Origin: Gymnorhina tibicen
Taxonomy: Eukaryota; Chordata; Aves; Passeriformes; Artamidae
NCBI GenBank assembly: GCA_013399875.1
Contig: VXAZ01009367.1
Location: 62,001-126,000, forward strand
Length of the DNA: 64,000 nucleotides
Direction: 5' to 3'
This document shows positions 1-10,634 of the stretch, in pieces. A program made the position numbers and the translations under genes. Positions within the stretch are counted from its first letter, which is position 1, and each line of letters begins with the position of its first letter. The notes beneath the pieces are model-generated. The model was not told where the DNA came from. It saw nothing but the letters and a program-made list of their open reading frames with translations, and ran no database searches.

Positions 1-2398
1 CGCACATGGGGTCCGTGAAAGACCGAGGGCTCTTTGGCACAGCAAAGAGACAGCCAGGGTCACAGAGCAGAGATCTGCAGAGCTGGGGGAGGTGGGACAG
101 GCTGAAATAACAAGGATAACACAAGGAGGACACTCAGCACACAGCAGCCCTCCCTGCTAGGGGCTGCTGCAGATGCCACATGGTTTACGAACAAGACCAG
201 ACAAATCCACAGAAAAAAAATCCATGAATACATATTAAATACAAGGACTGGCACAAGGAGACTTGCGAGTTTTTAGAGGCAGGGATCGTGTCCAGGGGAG
301 GTGTTTTTGCACCGGGAGACTATCAAAGCCTGGGCAGGATATACCCAAAGCATGTGTCTACCAAATGGAGCAAATTTCTGCAGGCACTTTTTGCAGCTCC
401 CCAACCTTTCTGTAAAAAAAAAACATTATGCACTTGATAGTATAATTGAGGCAATGCTAATTGACCAGAAGAAGAGATGACAACTTGCTGAAAGACACCT
501 GCCAGCTTGGAGCCAGATCCATCGGTCATCCCCTCAGCCATGCCAAGCCTGGTCCCTGCCTCTGCTCTTGGTGCTGACAGCCCTCTGCACATCACAACCC
601 CAAGCGTCACAACTGCTCTGTGGTGTGATCCGTTATTTCATTAACACTTTGATGAGGTGTGGAGAGCCATGGGGAACTTAATTTCCACAGGTTCAGGTGC
701 AGCACCCTGGAGACAGGCCAGTGAGAAAGCTGGGTGACAAGAGACGAGAGAAAAATGACTGTAGGACTGACACCTGGCGGGTAAGAAACACTTCTTTCAC
801 TGACAAATGCCAGGTTTGAGGGAAATTTCCAAACAGCCGTTATGTAAAGTCTTTGATGTTATTTCTTTTTCTGCAAGATCATTTTGTGTGGGCTCAAGTC
901 CCAGAGAGCTGAATTCTCCCCAGTCAGCTCCCATGGGGACAAGGGAACTGAGGCACAGGAGCTTTCCTGCAGCAAAACAAGGATCAAGGCAGAAGAACCT
1001 CATGACAGATGCTGGCTTGGTGGCAGCAGCTCTATTATATCATGCAAATCGCATAGCCTCATCCAACCCACTCCACACTCTGCCAGCCAGGTGGATGCTC
1101 TTGGGGCTTCAACCGTAGCACAAATTCTGTCCCTTCATTGCTGGCCCTCCATGGGGTTTTATTTGCTCCTACCAAAGGGTTTGACCCTGCAAGGGCAAAG
1201 CAGTGTCCAGCTGGGATAAAACGCCTGAATCCCTCTTCTGGGTGAACAAAGGAAGTGGGACCAGCTGGGAGAGCATGGATCTGAACTCAATAGCAAGTGG
1301 TAAAGTGGAATTGATTGGAGCTGCCTGCACTCATCGATCTGAGGCTGAGCAAACTAAGGAGCTGGAGCATTTGCAGCTCAATCAGAGCAACATGCCGGTG
1401 GGGGCCTGTGCTGTGGGGCTGGCAGGGGACCTGAGTGCCCCAGGAAGGGGTTAATGGTGGGTTTGATTAATCCAGCTGCAACAGCCACGCTCACACAGCT
1501 GGGTCCTTCTCCAGACAGACTCACTAGATTTACATTGCCTGTGGGGTGTGAACCACCCCTGATATCCCCTTATATCTCTTAATAGGGCTGTCATCAGCCA
1601 TCAGGAAGATGGGCTCAGTGGACAAGAGTGAAACAGTGGCCATTCCTCCCACAGAGAGGGGATCAATTGCAATTGCCACCAGCCCAGTTTCTCTGAAAGG
1701 GCTGAGAGGCAGAAAATGAAGGTGAATTCAGAGACAAGTGCAAGAGGTGGAGAGGTGAGGGCTGGCAGGCTGCCTGGCAGCTCATGGTGGCCTGTTTTCT
1801 GCCCATTCAGCAGCACAAAGCTGGGTTAAGAGGTGGCTGTCTGCAGGCCATAAATCCCTGCAGCAAGAGGAGGCTCCTGCTGTGCACAGACAAAGGCAGC
1901 GTGAGAGCTGGGGCTGGCAGCTCGAATCAGGGCAGGGCACACACAGACATGTGGCAGCATTTTTATTTAGGGCTGCAGGATGGCTGGTTCTTCCCTGGGG
2001 CACTTACCTCACATTCCATCTTCAGCAGGATGCTGGACACACAAGGAAAGGGCTCCAGAGGCTGCTCTGGGCTGTGCTCCCTGGGTTTTGGACAGGACAG
2101 CTTTGGTAAATCCCTGCTCCATACATTTTGGGTACCATTTTCTTTGATTTCTGAGCATTGGATCCAGGCAAGGGGTTCCCAAAATATAACCAAGCAGAAA
2201 ATCAGTCTGTTATATCCTGTTTGTCTTCCCTTCCAGTTTTCTCGCTGGCAGACTGGAAAATGTCCTTTGACATTCATTTGGAAGAACCAGGACCCACCTC
2301 ATGTGCTGTTGTGGGCTCATAAAGCCTCTGGAGAGCATCACAGCTGAACACTCATGTCAAGAAATGCTCAAGTCCTTGGTGCATGTCTCATGAGGTAC
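1..2398. other. Intergenic, no gene recognised
   Basis: Single-copy-looking DNA with only short open frames on both strands. I found no run of codons resembling a known protein and no splice-linked exon series. The next gene to the left in mammals would be PDE8A, but none of its conserved PAS or phosphodiesterase motifs is visible here. Confidence 0.5.
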
Positions 2399-2399
2399 A

Positions 2400-2780
2400 A
2401 TCATAGAATGGTTTGGGTTGGAAGGAACCTTAAAGCTCATCTCAATCCACCCCCTGCCATGGGCAGAGACACGTTCCACTAGCCCAGGTTGCTCCAAACC
2501 CCTTTCAACCTGGCCTGGAACTCTTCCAGGGATGGGGCAGCCACAGCTTCTCTGGGCAACCTGTGCCAGGGCCTCACCACCCTCTCAGCCAAGAATTTCT
2601 TCCCAATATCTCATCCTCTGTCAGGCTGAAGCCATTCCTCCTTGTCCTGTCCCTCCAGGCCCTTGTCCCAAGTCCCTCCTCCTCTCCTGGAGCCCCTTCA
2701 GGCACTAAGGTCTCTAAGGTCTCACTGGAGCCTTCTTTTCTCCAGGTTGAGGCCCCCACTTCTCCCGCCACTGGCTCCAG
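2400..2780 (-). mobile_element. CR1 LINE 3' fragment (antisense)
   Basis: Starts with the reverse complement of the CR1 3' terminus (tcatagaatggtttgggttg) and continues through the familiar 3' UTR and end-of-ORF2 text (ggcctggaactcttccaggg, ctctgggcaacctgtgccag). The element is on the - strand and 5'-truncated, as most avian CR1 copies are. The upstream limit is approximate. It is near-consensus and so looks relatively young. Confidence 0.9.
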
Positions 2781-3627
2781 AGCAGAGGGGCTCCAGCCCT
2801 TGGAGCATCTCTGTGGCCCTAGAAGAAGATGGTGGGAACTGTATTGAGGTCAGGTTGATTGCAATTGTTTCGCAGTTCAGGTGTTTTGTCCTTCACTCCT
2901 AAAACTCACTCAGACCTTCACCTTCCAATTATCCCAGCCCCAGAACCTTTCCCTGCTCTTGCTCCAGCATCCAGCTCTGCCCCAGCAGCGCCTATGGATA
3001 TGGGAATATGGGATGTTGGGCTAGATGGTAGAGTTGCTCTGATTTCCTTGGGTGGGATTTCAGCAGTAGAGCAATTTCCAAGTTGGATTTATGGCCTCTA
3101 AATAGCCAGAGAGGACAGCATTGGCCTGCACCACTGCTTTTTCATCACCAGTAAAACACAGAGCACCTCCTCACACCACTGGCATCCATCCTGCCTCCCC
3201 AGCACCAGCGCTGCTCCTGTGGCTGCTTTAGCAATCCACGAGGAAAAGAGGAGATGGTGGGGATCCCTCTGCCTCCCATCTGCCTTCCTGATACTGGGAG
3301 AGGAGGCCAGGCGCTGCCTCAATGAGGGAACAGCTGGAGAGGCCACTCAAGGGGCAGAGCAGCTGAGACAGCCGTGCAGTGATGAATTGCTCTTGTCCCT
3401 GTGCCAGCTGCAAGATTTATATTTGGGCCACAGAGTGGCAACGTCTGGGTGCAGCAGCACTCTCTGCCTGGCTGCATCTGCGTTTTGACATTCCAGTCAC
3501 CTTTAAAATCGCTCTGAATGCAACCCACAGGCATCAGAGGGCTCAGAGAAAAGACATCGAGGGACAGAGCAGGGTAGGAAGAGCAGAGGAGCCTGCCTGG
3601 AGCAGCCATCCTGCCCGGGTGCTGAGC
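2781..3627. other. Intergenic, nothing recognised
   Basis: Unique-looking sequence between the CR1 copy and the LTR insertion. No coding or RNA gene could be supported. Confidence 0.4.
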
Positions 3628-3632
3628 AGCCT

Positions 3633-4247
3633 TGTCCTGGGTTACAGTGTATTCTATTACCATGAGCTGTTGAGACCAGGTGTAGCGATGTTCCTTGCCT
3701 CCTCCCTCCGGACTATCTCCTGTTCACTGATCTCCCATCAGTGCCTTGCCCCATGACTCACCATCCCATTGTGAGATGCTCCGCCCAGGGGGAAGGAGCC
3801 AAGCATTTCCATGTGGATATAATCTGGGGTCTGGAACAGCACAAGCAGCCTTACCTGCTGGGATCCCAGAGGACAAGAGCTACACAACCACCACTGGACT
3901 TTCTGAGGAGGACCAGACCTTTTCTACAAGATCACTGCTTCAACAGAGCCACTTCAAAGAGAACTGCAGCTATCACCTCATCGGACTGCTACCAACACCC
4001 TGCCCGGCAGGGTGCCAGGTCGTACCCCTGACTCTGTCAGGTTAAATCAGTGTCTCTGTATTATTGCTTTGTTATATATATGTATATATATATTAGTAAA
4101 AAACCTGTTATTCCTATTCCTCATATCTTTGCCTGAAAGCCCCTTAATTTCAAATTTATAATAATTCGGAGGGAAGGAGGTTGTATTTTCCATTCCAAGG
4201 GGGGCTTCTGCCTTCCTTAGCAGACACCTGTCTTTCAAACCGAGACA
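3633..4247 (+). mobile_element. Solo endogenous retrovirus LTR, ERVL-like
   Basis: A 615-bp element begins TGTC and ends GACA (short inverted termini, TG...CA). It is flanked by a perfect 5-bp direct repeat, AGCCT, at 3628-3632 and 4248-4252. The exact duplication shows it is a bounded insertion. No internal retroviral sequence follows, so it is a solo LTR left by recombination. A TATA-like gatataatc lies near 3816-3824, and a TA-rich run is at 4071-4093. A 5-bp duplication is typical of ERVL-type elements, which are common in songbirds. The family name is inference; the boundaries are seen directly. It carries no coding sequence. Confidence 0.85.
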
Positions 4248-4252
4248 AGCCT

Positions 4253-6480
4253 GAAGGGATCAGGTTACCCAGTAGACAGATGGGTCCCTCAATGCTCCCA
4301 CAAGCTCATCTCTTTTCCTCCATGCTGTGCAAACACATCCTGGCAGGTCCAAACCACCTGGACAAAAAAGCACATGGCAAAGGGTGGTGGGGGCCCTGAC
4401 AATCCGGCACGGTTTCCTTAGGAGTGCTTGCATCTCAGTTCTCTTGGGGAGGGCAGCCTATGGCAGAAAGTTGTGCTGGGATTGGCCACCACCACCAGCG
4501 ATGGGTGGCAGCAGCTTCTTGCCTCCTCCTTCTCATCCACACCCGGTACCTTGTCTCTGTGTCCTCTTGCAGCTCCCTGCTTACTTCCATGTTTTGCCGA
4601 CTCCCCTGTATCGCTGCAGTGTTATCTCAGCCGTGCCTATTCCAGCAGTTGAGGTCATTGTAATTCTGTCAACTTCCACATTCTAGAAGCATCTGCCAAG
4701 CATCCAAAGCACGAGCCCCGCTGCCTCCTCCGTGCCACCAAGGAGCCCATACTGTGTGCACTGTGTGAGCAGTGCCCAGCATCCACTCACCCACCCAAAC
4801 GTGAGCTCTGCATCCTGCCAGGCCAGGAGTTGGGATAAAGGCTGTGGTGGCACCAGCCTCAGGGGTCCCACTCTGCCTACCCATGTGAATCCCCGAGGAG
4901 GAATCCCCTGGTCATCATGCATGTCACTGTAGGTTCTCTGTCCCCACCAGCCATGGACAGCATGTCCTGCCAGAGCATGCCCCATAATCTCCCATGGGTC
5001 CCACCCCACTGTCCTGACTCACCGCAGCAGCTGTCCAGGCCAACGTGGAGCTGGGCTTATCCCTTCACCAGTCACATGGCCCAGCTCATAGCATTGTGCC
5101 AGTGTGGAGGAAGGCACAAGAGACCAGGCACAGGGCAGGACAAGGACCTTTTCCCTTCACAAGCTCATGGCCTGGGATTCAGAGCTTGCAGAGATCCCAC
5201 CTCTACGGCTCAGCTACACCTGTCCTGCAGGTGTCTGGTGGTTGGATTTGTCTCCTTGGTGCAGTGAAGAGGATGATGATGGTGTCAAACTCCTTGGGCA
5301 TGGGAGGAGAACCACGTATCTCCTTCCAGAGTCACTGCACCCACCTTGTTCCAACATAAGATGGTGCATGGTTGGGCATCACAGATGGTGACAGGGCTGG
5401 ACACAGATGAACAAAAGCAGTATCCCTGCAGCCCCATAAGAGGCACGGACTGGGATCTTGGTGGGTTAACAAGAGAGGGAGAAAGGTGGCACTGGGGCAG
5501 GACAGTAGCACATGGACACCCAGGTCATTCAGATACCACCAAAGAGACCCTCTTCACTGTCTCCTGGTCAGCCAGTTTGATGTGGGAGAGCATCTCCCAC
5601 TGCAAAGGCTCCCACCATTGCTGAGGGACCGCTGGTGCACAGCAGCAAACTGCTGAGGACAGGACAAAGTGGGCATAAACAAAGGGAGGACACAAAAAAC
5701 CATTCTGTCTTCCTCCACCACTCTGAGCTCGCTCTTTTGGGCTGGTTATGAGCAAGATGAGCTCAGGGTGGCAGGAGCTATTACTTCACAGAGTAATCAA
5801 GGTGTGCAGGGCATTTCTCTGGTTTGCGCCAAGCCTCAGGAAGACTGTTTAAGATTTAGGATTTGCCAGCTGCAGCAGATACACCAGGACGGATGGGGTG
5901 TAGGGACATGCCCAGCATGGTTGTAGGAGACCCCTGCCTCTCCCTGCACCGCCTCCTGTGGGAGGTGTGTATGTGTGACAAGCGATGAGCTCATCCCATA
6001 TGAAGGAGCTAATGTTTTTGTGACCAGCTCTTCTGAGAGAATGAGTCATGCTGCGATCACTCTAAAATATTTTATGTCAAGAAATCTTTTTGATCCCAGG
6101 TGTTTGGAATTCTTTGCATATCTGTGAAAATGAAAGAACCTTTAATACTGGGAGCAGGAAAACAGCAGCAGTGGTGAGAACAGAGTCATTAGCTATTGAT
6201 ACGTGCTTGAGCAGAAGAAACAAGGAGTCTGGGTTAGACTGATCCCCAGTGCTGTTTCAGGGGCATAAAATCCTCAGTCCCTCTCTTTCTCTCCCGTGCC
6301 TCCGGGCCCAGTCCTTCATTAATCCTATGGTTGGGAGAAATTTTACTCCCTGAGAAATACGCAGGGGAGCGAGAAGAGAGGTTACAGCTGGGGGAACAGG
6401 GTTGCCCTGGGATACAGAGGGCTGGGATGAGGGGAAGGGTCAGGATCGGGGTCAGAGCAGGGAGCTGGGCCAAGGGCAGA
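4253..6480. other. Intergenic, nothing recognised
   Basis: No exon, RNA gene or interspersed repeat could be supported. Base composition becomes GC-rich after about 6400, leading into the tRNA-His region. Confidence 0.4.
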
Positions 6481-6489
6481 GCATGAAGG

Positions 6490-6970
6490 TGAGGGGGTGA
6501 ACGCCGGAGCTGGGGTCAGACACGGGGCAAGACTCGGGGCTGGGGCCGGGGAGCGGGTGAGGGCCGTGAGAACACCGGGGCCACGGCCCGGGGCGGGCGC
6601 AGGGCGGGGATCCCGGCCCGGGGCCCACCACCGCCGGCCCGGCCGCGCGCGGGGAACACGGGACGCGGGCCCGACGCTGCCCCGCGGGAACGCCCGCGGG
6701 GGGCGGANGCGTTGTGGCCGCAGCAACCTCGGTTCGAATCCGAGTCACGGCATCGCCCGGCGGTACCACGGCACACGGGCTCCGATTTTGCCGTTTTCCC
6801 CCGGCCACCGCGCCTTCCGCTCTTTTGTCACGTCGCGCTTATATTTCATTTTTCTTTCTCTTTTTTTTTTTGCCGGTTGCCGTCGGGGCTGCGGGGCCGG
6901 GCCGGGCTGGGCTCGCCCAGCGCGGGACGTCCGCGGGCGCCGAGAGAGAAGGAGCGGAGGGACAGAAAGC
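6490..6970. other. GC-rich, CpG-rich block around a partial tRNA-His
   Basis: Very GC-rich with many CpGs, interrupted by a single ambiguous base at 6708. Open frames here are products of composition and resemble no protein. The block ends abruptly at an A-rich stretch from about 6971. Confidence 0.6.
6709..6752 (+). tRNA. tRNA-His (GUG), 3' part only, joined at an N
   Basis: The 44 bases after the N at 6708 match the 3' part of the two complete tRNA-His genes downstream: half of the anticodon stem, anticodon GTG, T arm ggttcgaatcc and acceptor 3' strand. The first 28 bases are missing and replaced by unrelated GC-rich sequence. About 40 bases of its 3' flank also match those genes, in inverted orientation, with a T-run at 6786-6789. 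This looks like a contig join or collapsed repeat at the N rather than a real half gene, but a genuine truncated copy cannot be excluded. Confidence 0.7.
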
Positions 6971-7490
6971 AATAAAATAACATAAGATGAATAAAATAAC
7001 ATAAAAGTAGAAACAATAAATAAAATCATAAAATTAAAATTTAAAATAGACCAAAATAAGAGTAGAGGAGACGAGAGGAGACGAAAGGAGAGAATGGGGT
7101 ACAAAGTAAGAGTAAAATTGAAATAAAAATAGAATTAAAAAATTAAGCAAAAGTAAAATATAAAAATAAAATATAATAGAAATTATAACATTAGATTAGG
7201 TAAAATAAAAGCAGATGTCATAAAATAACTAAATAATTAAATTGAAAAATAATATAAAATGAACTATTAAAATAAAATTAAATATAAAAATAAAATATAA
7301 TAGAAAAAACTAAACGAAAATAAAAAAACTAAAATGAAAATTTAAAGTTACATTAAACAAAAAATTAAATAAATGGAAATAAATAAAGTAACTAAATAAA
7401 AAATTTAAAATAAATTAAAAATAATTCAAATAAGTTCAAAGTAATAAGAGAAGACACCGAAACTAAATTATGAAATAAACCAAAGCAGAA
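6971..7490. repeat. Low-complexity A/T-rich block, A-biased on the + strand
   Basis: More than 500 bases are nearly free of G and C, with short recurring words such as aataaaat and aaataaat. A greatly exceeds T on the + strand. Much of it (from 7183) is repeated downstream with the tRNA gene. No coding potential. Confidence 0.8.
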
Positions 7491-7501
7491 ACAGCCCCCG
7501 C

Positions 7502-7506
7502 AAAAA
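7502..7506 (-). terminator. Pol III terminator of tRNA-His copy 1
   Basis: Five consecutive T on the - strand, about 33 bases past the tRNA 3' end, the usual RNA polymerase III stop signal. Confidence 0.65.
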
Positions 7507-7539
7507 TCGGAGCCCGTGTGCCGTGGTACCGCCGGGCGA

Positions 7540-7611
7540 TGCCGTGACTCGGATTCGAACCGAGGTTGCTGCGGCCACAACGCAGAGTACTAACCACTAT
7601 ACGATCACGGC
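7540..7611 (-). tRNA. tRNA-His, anticodon GUG (copy 1)
   Basis: A complete 72-base gene on the - strand beginning GCCGTGATCG and ending GTCACGGCA. The acceptor stem pairs GCCGTGA with TCACGGC. The anticodon arm is CTGCG-TTGTGGC-CGCAG with GTG at 7576-7578 (complement). The T arm contains ggttcgaatcc, which also serves as the B box. There is no intron and no CCA, as expected for a eukaryotic gene. The extra 5' G of mature tRNA-His is added after transcription. The sequence is the standard vertebrate tRNA-His. Confidence 0.97.
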
Positions 7612-8005
7612 GCGCTACCGGGGCTCTGGGCGGGCGGGGCGGCGCGGCGGCTCTTGGTGCTGCGGGCGCTGACGCGCTTGGCGCTNTTATAACATTAGAT
7701 TAGGTAAAATAAAAGCAGATGTCATAAAATAACTAAATAATTAAATTGAAAAATAATATAAAATGAACTATTAAAATAAAATTAAATATAAAAATAAAAT
7801 ATAATAGAAAAAACTAAACGAAAATAAAAAAACTGAAATGAAAATTTAAAGTTACATTAAACAAAAAATTAAATAAATGGAAATAAATAAAGTAACTAAA
7901 TAAAAAATTTAAAATAAATTAAAAATAATTCAAATAAGTTCAAAGTAATAAGAGAAGACACCGAAACTAAATTATGAAATAAACCAAAGCAGAACCAGCC
8001 CCCGC

Positions 8006-8010
8006 AAAAA
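8006..8010 (-). terminator. Pol III terminator of tRNA-His copy 2
   Basis: Five T on the - strand, in the same position relative to the gene as in copy 1. Confidence 0.65.
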
Positions 8011-8043
8011 TCGGAGCCCGTGTGCCGTGGTACCGCCGGGCGA

Positions 8044-8115
8044 TGCCGTGACTCGGATTCGAACCGAGGTTGCTGCGGCCACAACGCAGAGTACTAACCA
8101 CTATACGATCACGGC
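8044..8115 (-). tRNA. tRNA-His, anticodon GUG (copy 2)
   Basis: Identical over its 72 bases to copy 1 and exactly 504 bases downstream. It has the same cloverleaf, A and B boxes and terminator. Its upstream flank continues past 8189 into unique sequence, so this copy is anchored on that side. Confidence 0.97.
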
Positions 8116-8189
8116 GCGCTACCGGGGCTCTGGGCGGGCGGGGCGGCGCGGCGGCTCTTGGTGCTGCGGGCGCTGACGCGCTTGGCGCT

Positions 8190-10504
8190 GAACCTCTCGG
8201 GGTTTCTCTCTTTGTCACCCACACACTGATCTGCGCCATCGCGCCCCCGCCCCTCCCCAACCCTGGGCAGCTTTAGCGGCGGGATTGGCCGAAATCCACA
8301 GGGAGAAGGAGCGGAACTGGCACGGAGAGCGTTTGTTTACAGGCAGCACGAGGCACCCGGAGTGCCCCGTGGTGTCATTAATCACCAGTGTCCGAACTGA
8401 CTCCTGCCAACCCCGGTTTGGCACACTCGGAGCCACATCACTTCACCGCTCCCTGTGCAAACAAAGAGCGAGAGGTACCAGTGGGGTGCACAAACCTACG
8501 GATGTGATTCCCACCATCCCGCGTGAAAAGGTGATTTCGAACACATGTTGCAAGGGGACGTTTCTTGTTGGCTTCCACCTCGTCCTTCTCAGGGACCAGG
8601 TGACGTGACTTCACGCCACTGAAGCTTTGGAGGCCACGTCTGCCCCACTCCGAATTTCTTTGGGAAGCATTTCCTGGGGTGGGGTAAAAGTGTGATTTCT
8701 ACTTTCAGTATCTCTCCTCAAGGCTCGTTTTGCCCGGGGGGAAAGTCTCCCGGCCGACTTTTCTTTGGGCGGCACGGTGCCCTGCACGGCCACGCCGCTG
8801 GGCTCTCCCGCACGCCCTCCAGAGCGCCCGGGTATGAGCCCCGGGTGGAGCCCGGGTGGCCCCGGCGCCGCAGTGCCCAGCCCAGCTCTTTGGACCGAGC
8901 TGTTAATGGGTAACCGGGACACAGGACCGGGAGCTGCGGGGCTGGCGGGTGAGTGCTGGGGGACGGCGGGTGCCAGGGCGGGGGAGCCGTGGGGACAGGG
9001 AGGGCACGAGGCCACCGGGAGTGTGAGGGCGTGGGGTGCAGGGACACAGGGCAGAGGGTCCAGTGGCCACGGTGCCCCAGAGGCTGCGGGGGACAGAGGG
9101 GACAGGAGTGTGCGGGGGCGCCGGTACACGGGGGCCCTGGGGGCATCCCTCCGCTCCCTCCCTCATTATCTGCCTGTCCATGGGGTCCCGCCCCTGAGGC
9201 GACGGCAGCCAATGAGGCTGCACCAAAACAAGAGGTTTAGGGGCTGGCGGGGGGACGAAGAGGTGGCATCAGCCCGGGGGTCCTGGGAGGCACCGAGCCT
9301 GGGACCAGGGCACAGCCAGGAACCCAGGGTGGTCCTGGACACTCCGTGAGGTTCTGGAGGGGTCACTGAGAACAGATGGATCCTGGGGAGTGTCCTTGAA
9401 GTGTTGGTGGCCTTGGGGAGGGGAGCCCTCCTGATCTCTGCCAGGGTGCTGGGGAGACATCCCTGAGCACCAGGAGCACCACCGATGTTGGAGACCCTGG
9501 AGGGGGGGTGTGAGGTCCTGTGTTCCCACCATGGCCCTGGATCCTGCCCTGCTGCTGAGGAGCCGTGAACCCAGAGACACATGGGGGCCAGCACGCCCCA
9601 GTGGTTCCACATGGTGGCTCTGTCAGCCTGTGGAGCCTTGGTCACACCACCTTCAGCTGCCATGAGGTCCCACGATGAGGGGGATGTTCTCCAAAACTCC
9701 CCACTTTCACCTGTTTCATTTGGGGCTGAGTCTTTCCCTTCAGTGGACACTGCAAGAAACTGGTGATGACCCTGTAATCACCTCCTTCTCCACACAGACC
9801 TCTACAACTCTCCTCAAAGCAAAGACAAGACAACCTCTTACTGCCTCTGTCCTCAAACAGAAGTGCTTCTACAGTGGATCGCTGCCTTGCCTGTGACTCT
9901 CTGCTCTTCCCTCATCCTTCTCCAGGTAGAGGAACCGGGAGGGTGTCCAAATGGGATGATGCTCCAAGGGTTCCTGCCCCGGCATAACACTGGTTCTTCT
10001 GGGTTTGCTGGACCAGTTCTCCCAGTATGATTCTCCTTTAGGACCAGTCCCTATGCAAACTACCCCTCATTTCTACCCCTCATTCCTTCACTGTGATAAT
10101 TATCAGCATGAAAGGACCTTCTTCCTCCTCTTACTTGGTTGCACCAAGACCTTTCAATGAGGAAGGATACTTTTTGAAAAATCCCTCTTGCAAAGGGGCT
10201 CACAGAGGCTGGTGGACATTGTCACCAACTTGGATGAGGAGTACCAGCACTCCCTGCTGCATATAGTCCTCTCCTATAATGAGCACAGAAGAGTAAAGAC
10301 TTCTCCAAAGTTACAGGAGAACAATGAATTCAGCACACCAGCACCATTGCCTGAGGACCCCATAGGATGGTCCCTTGATGTGCTGGGGCAGGACCTGCTC
10401 TGAATACTGACTGCAAGGGGCGTTCTCCTCTCAGAGACCCAAAACTCAAAAGCAGAGTGGGACGTTTGAGCTTCCCAGAGGTGATCCCATCTTTCTCTCC
10501 CCAG
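8190..10504. other. Intergenic upstream of SLC28A, GC-rich at first
   Basis: 8190-9240 is CpG-rich and could hold a promoter, but no exon is supported. Beyond that the sequence is ordinary. A good 3' splice site (ctttctctccccag) ends at 10504, just before the SLC28A start codon. This implies an upstream non-coding exon whose position I cannot fix. Confidence 0.4.
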
Positions 10505-10565
10505 CCAGCATCAGGCCCTCCCAGTGCTGTTTCCCTAATGCACTGAAGCAAAGGAACTTCTGGAG

Positions 10566-10634
10566 ATGGAAGGAAATCAGATAACCCTGGCCAGCCTTGA
10601 GAAGGGCACAGATAACCCAGCTTTCAGCTTTGAG
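10566..10634 (+). CDS. SLC28A1: SLC28A exon 1 (start codon)
   Basis: Residues 1-23, from ATG to a GAG|gtaagt donor, phase 0 out. The text [14 protein letters not shown] aligns with the N-termini of CNT1 and CNT2. A strong acceptor at 10503-10504 suggests the exon itself begins at 10505 with a short 5' UTR. Confidence 0.85.

Larger units (their letters stand above)
7183..8189. repeat. 504-bp direct duplication carrying a tRNA-His gene
   Basis: 7183-7685 is repeated almost exactly at 7687-8189, an offset of 504, with the single N at 7686 at the join. Each unit holds A-rich flank, a T-run Pol III terminator, a complete tRNA-His on the - strand and a GC-rich upstream segment. I saw only isolated differences, for example near 7331/7835 and 7487/7991. 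Either a recent tandem duplication or an assembly duplication joined by an N. Confidence 0.85.

Noticed and set aside
2418..2902. Overlapping + strand frames near 2.4-2.9 kb (and similar at 48.7 kb)
   Set aside because: Translations of antisense CR1 LINE sequence.
8765..9349. 194-codon frames on both strands
   Set aside because: CpG-rich DNA has few stop codons. Both strands are open at once and no protein similarity is visible.
10188..10403. 71-codon frame (VDIVTNLDEEYQHSLLHIV)
   Set aside because: Looks protein-like at first, but I could match it to no family, and it lacks exon-type splice sites. It lies just upstream of the SLC28A start.
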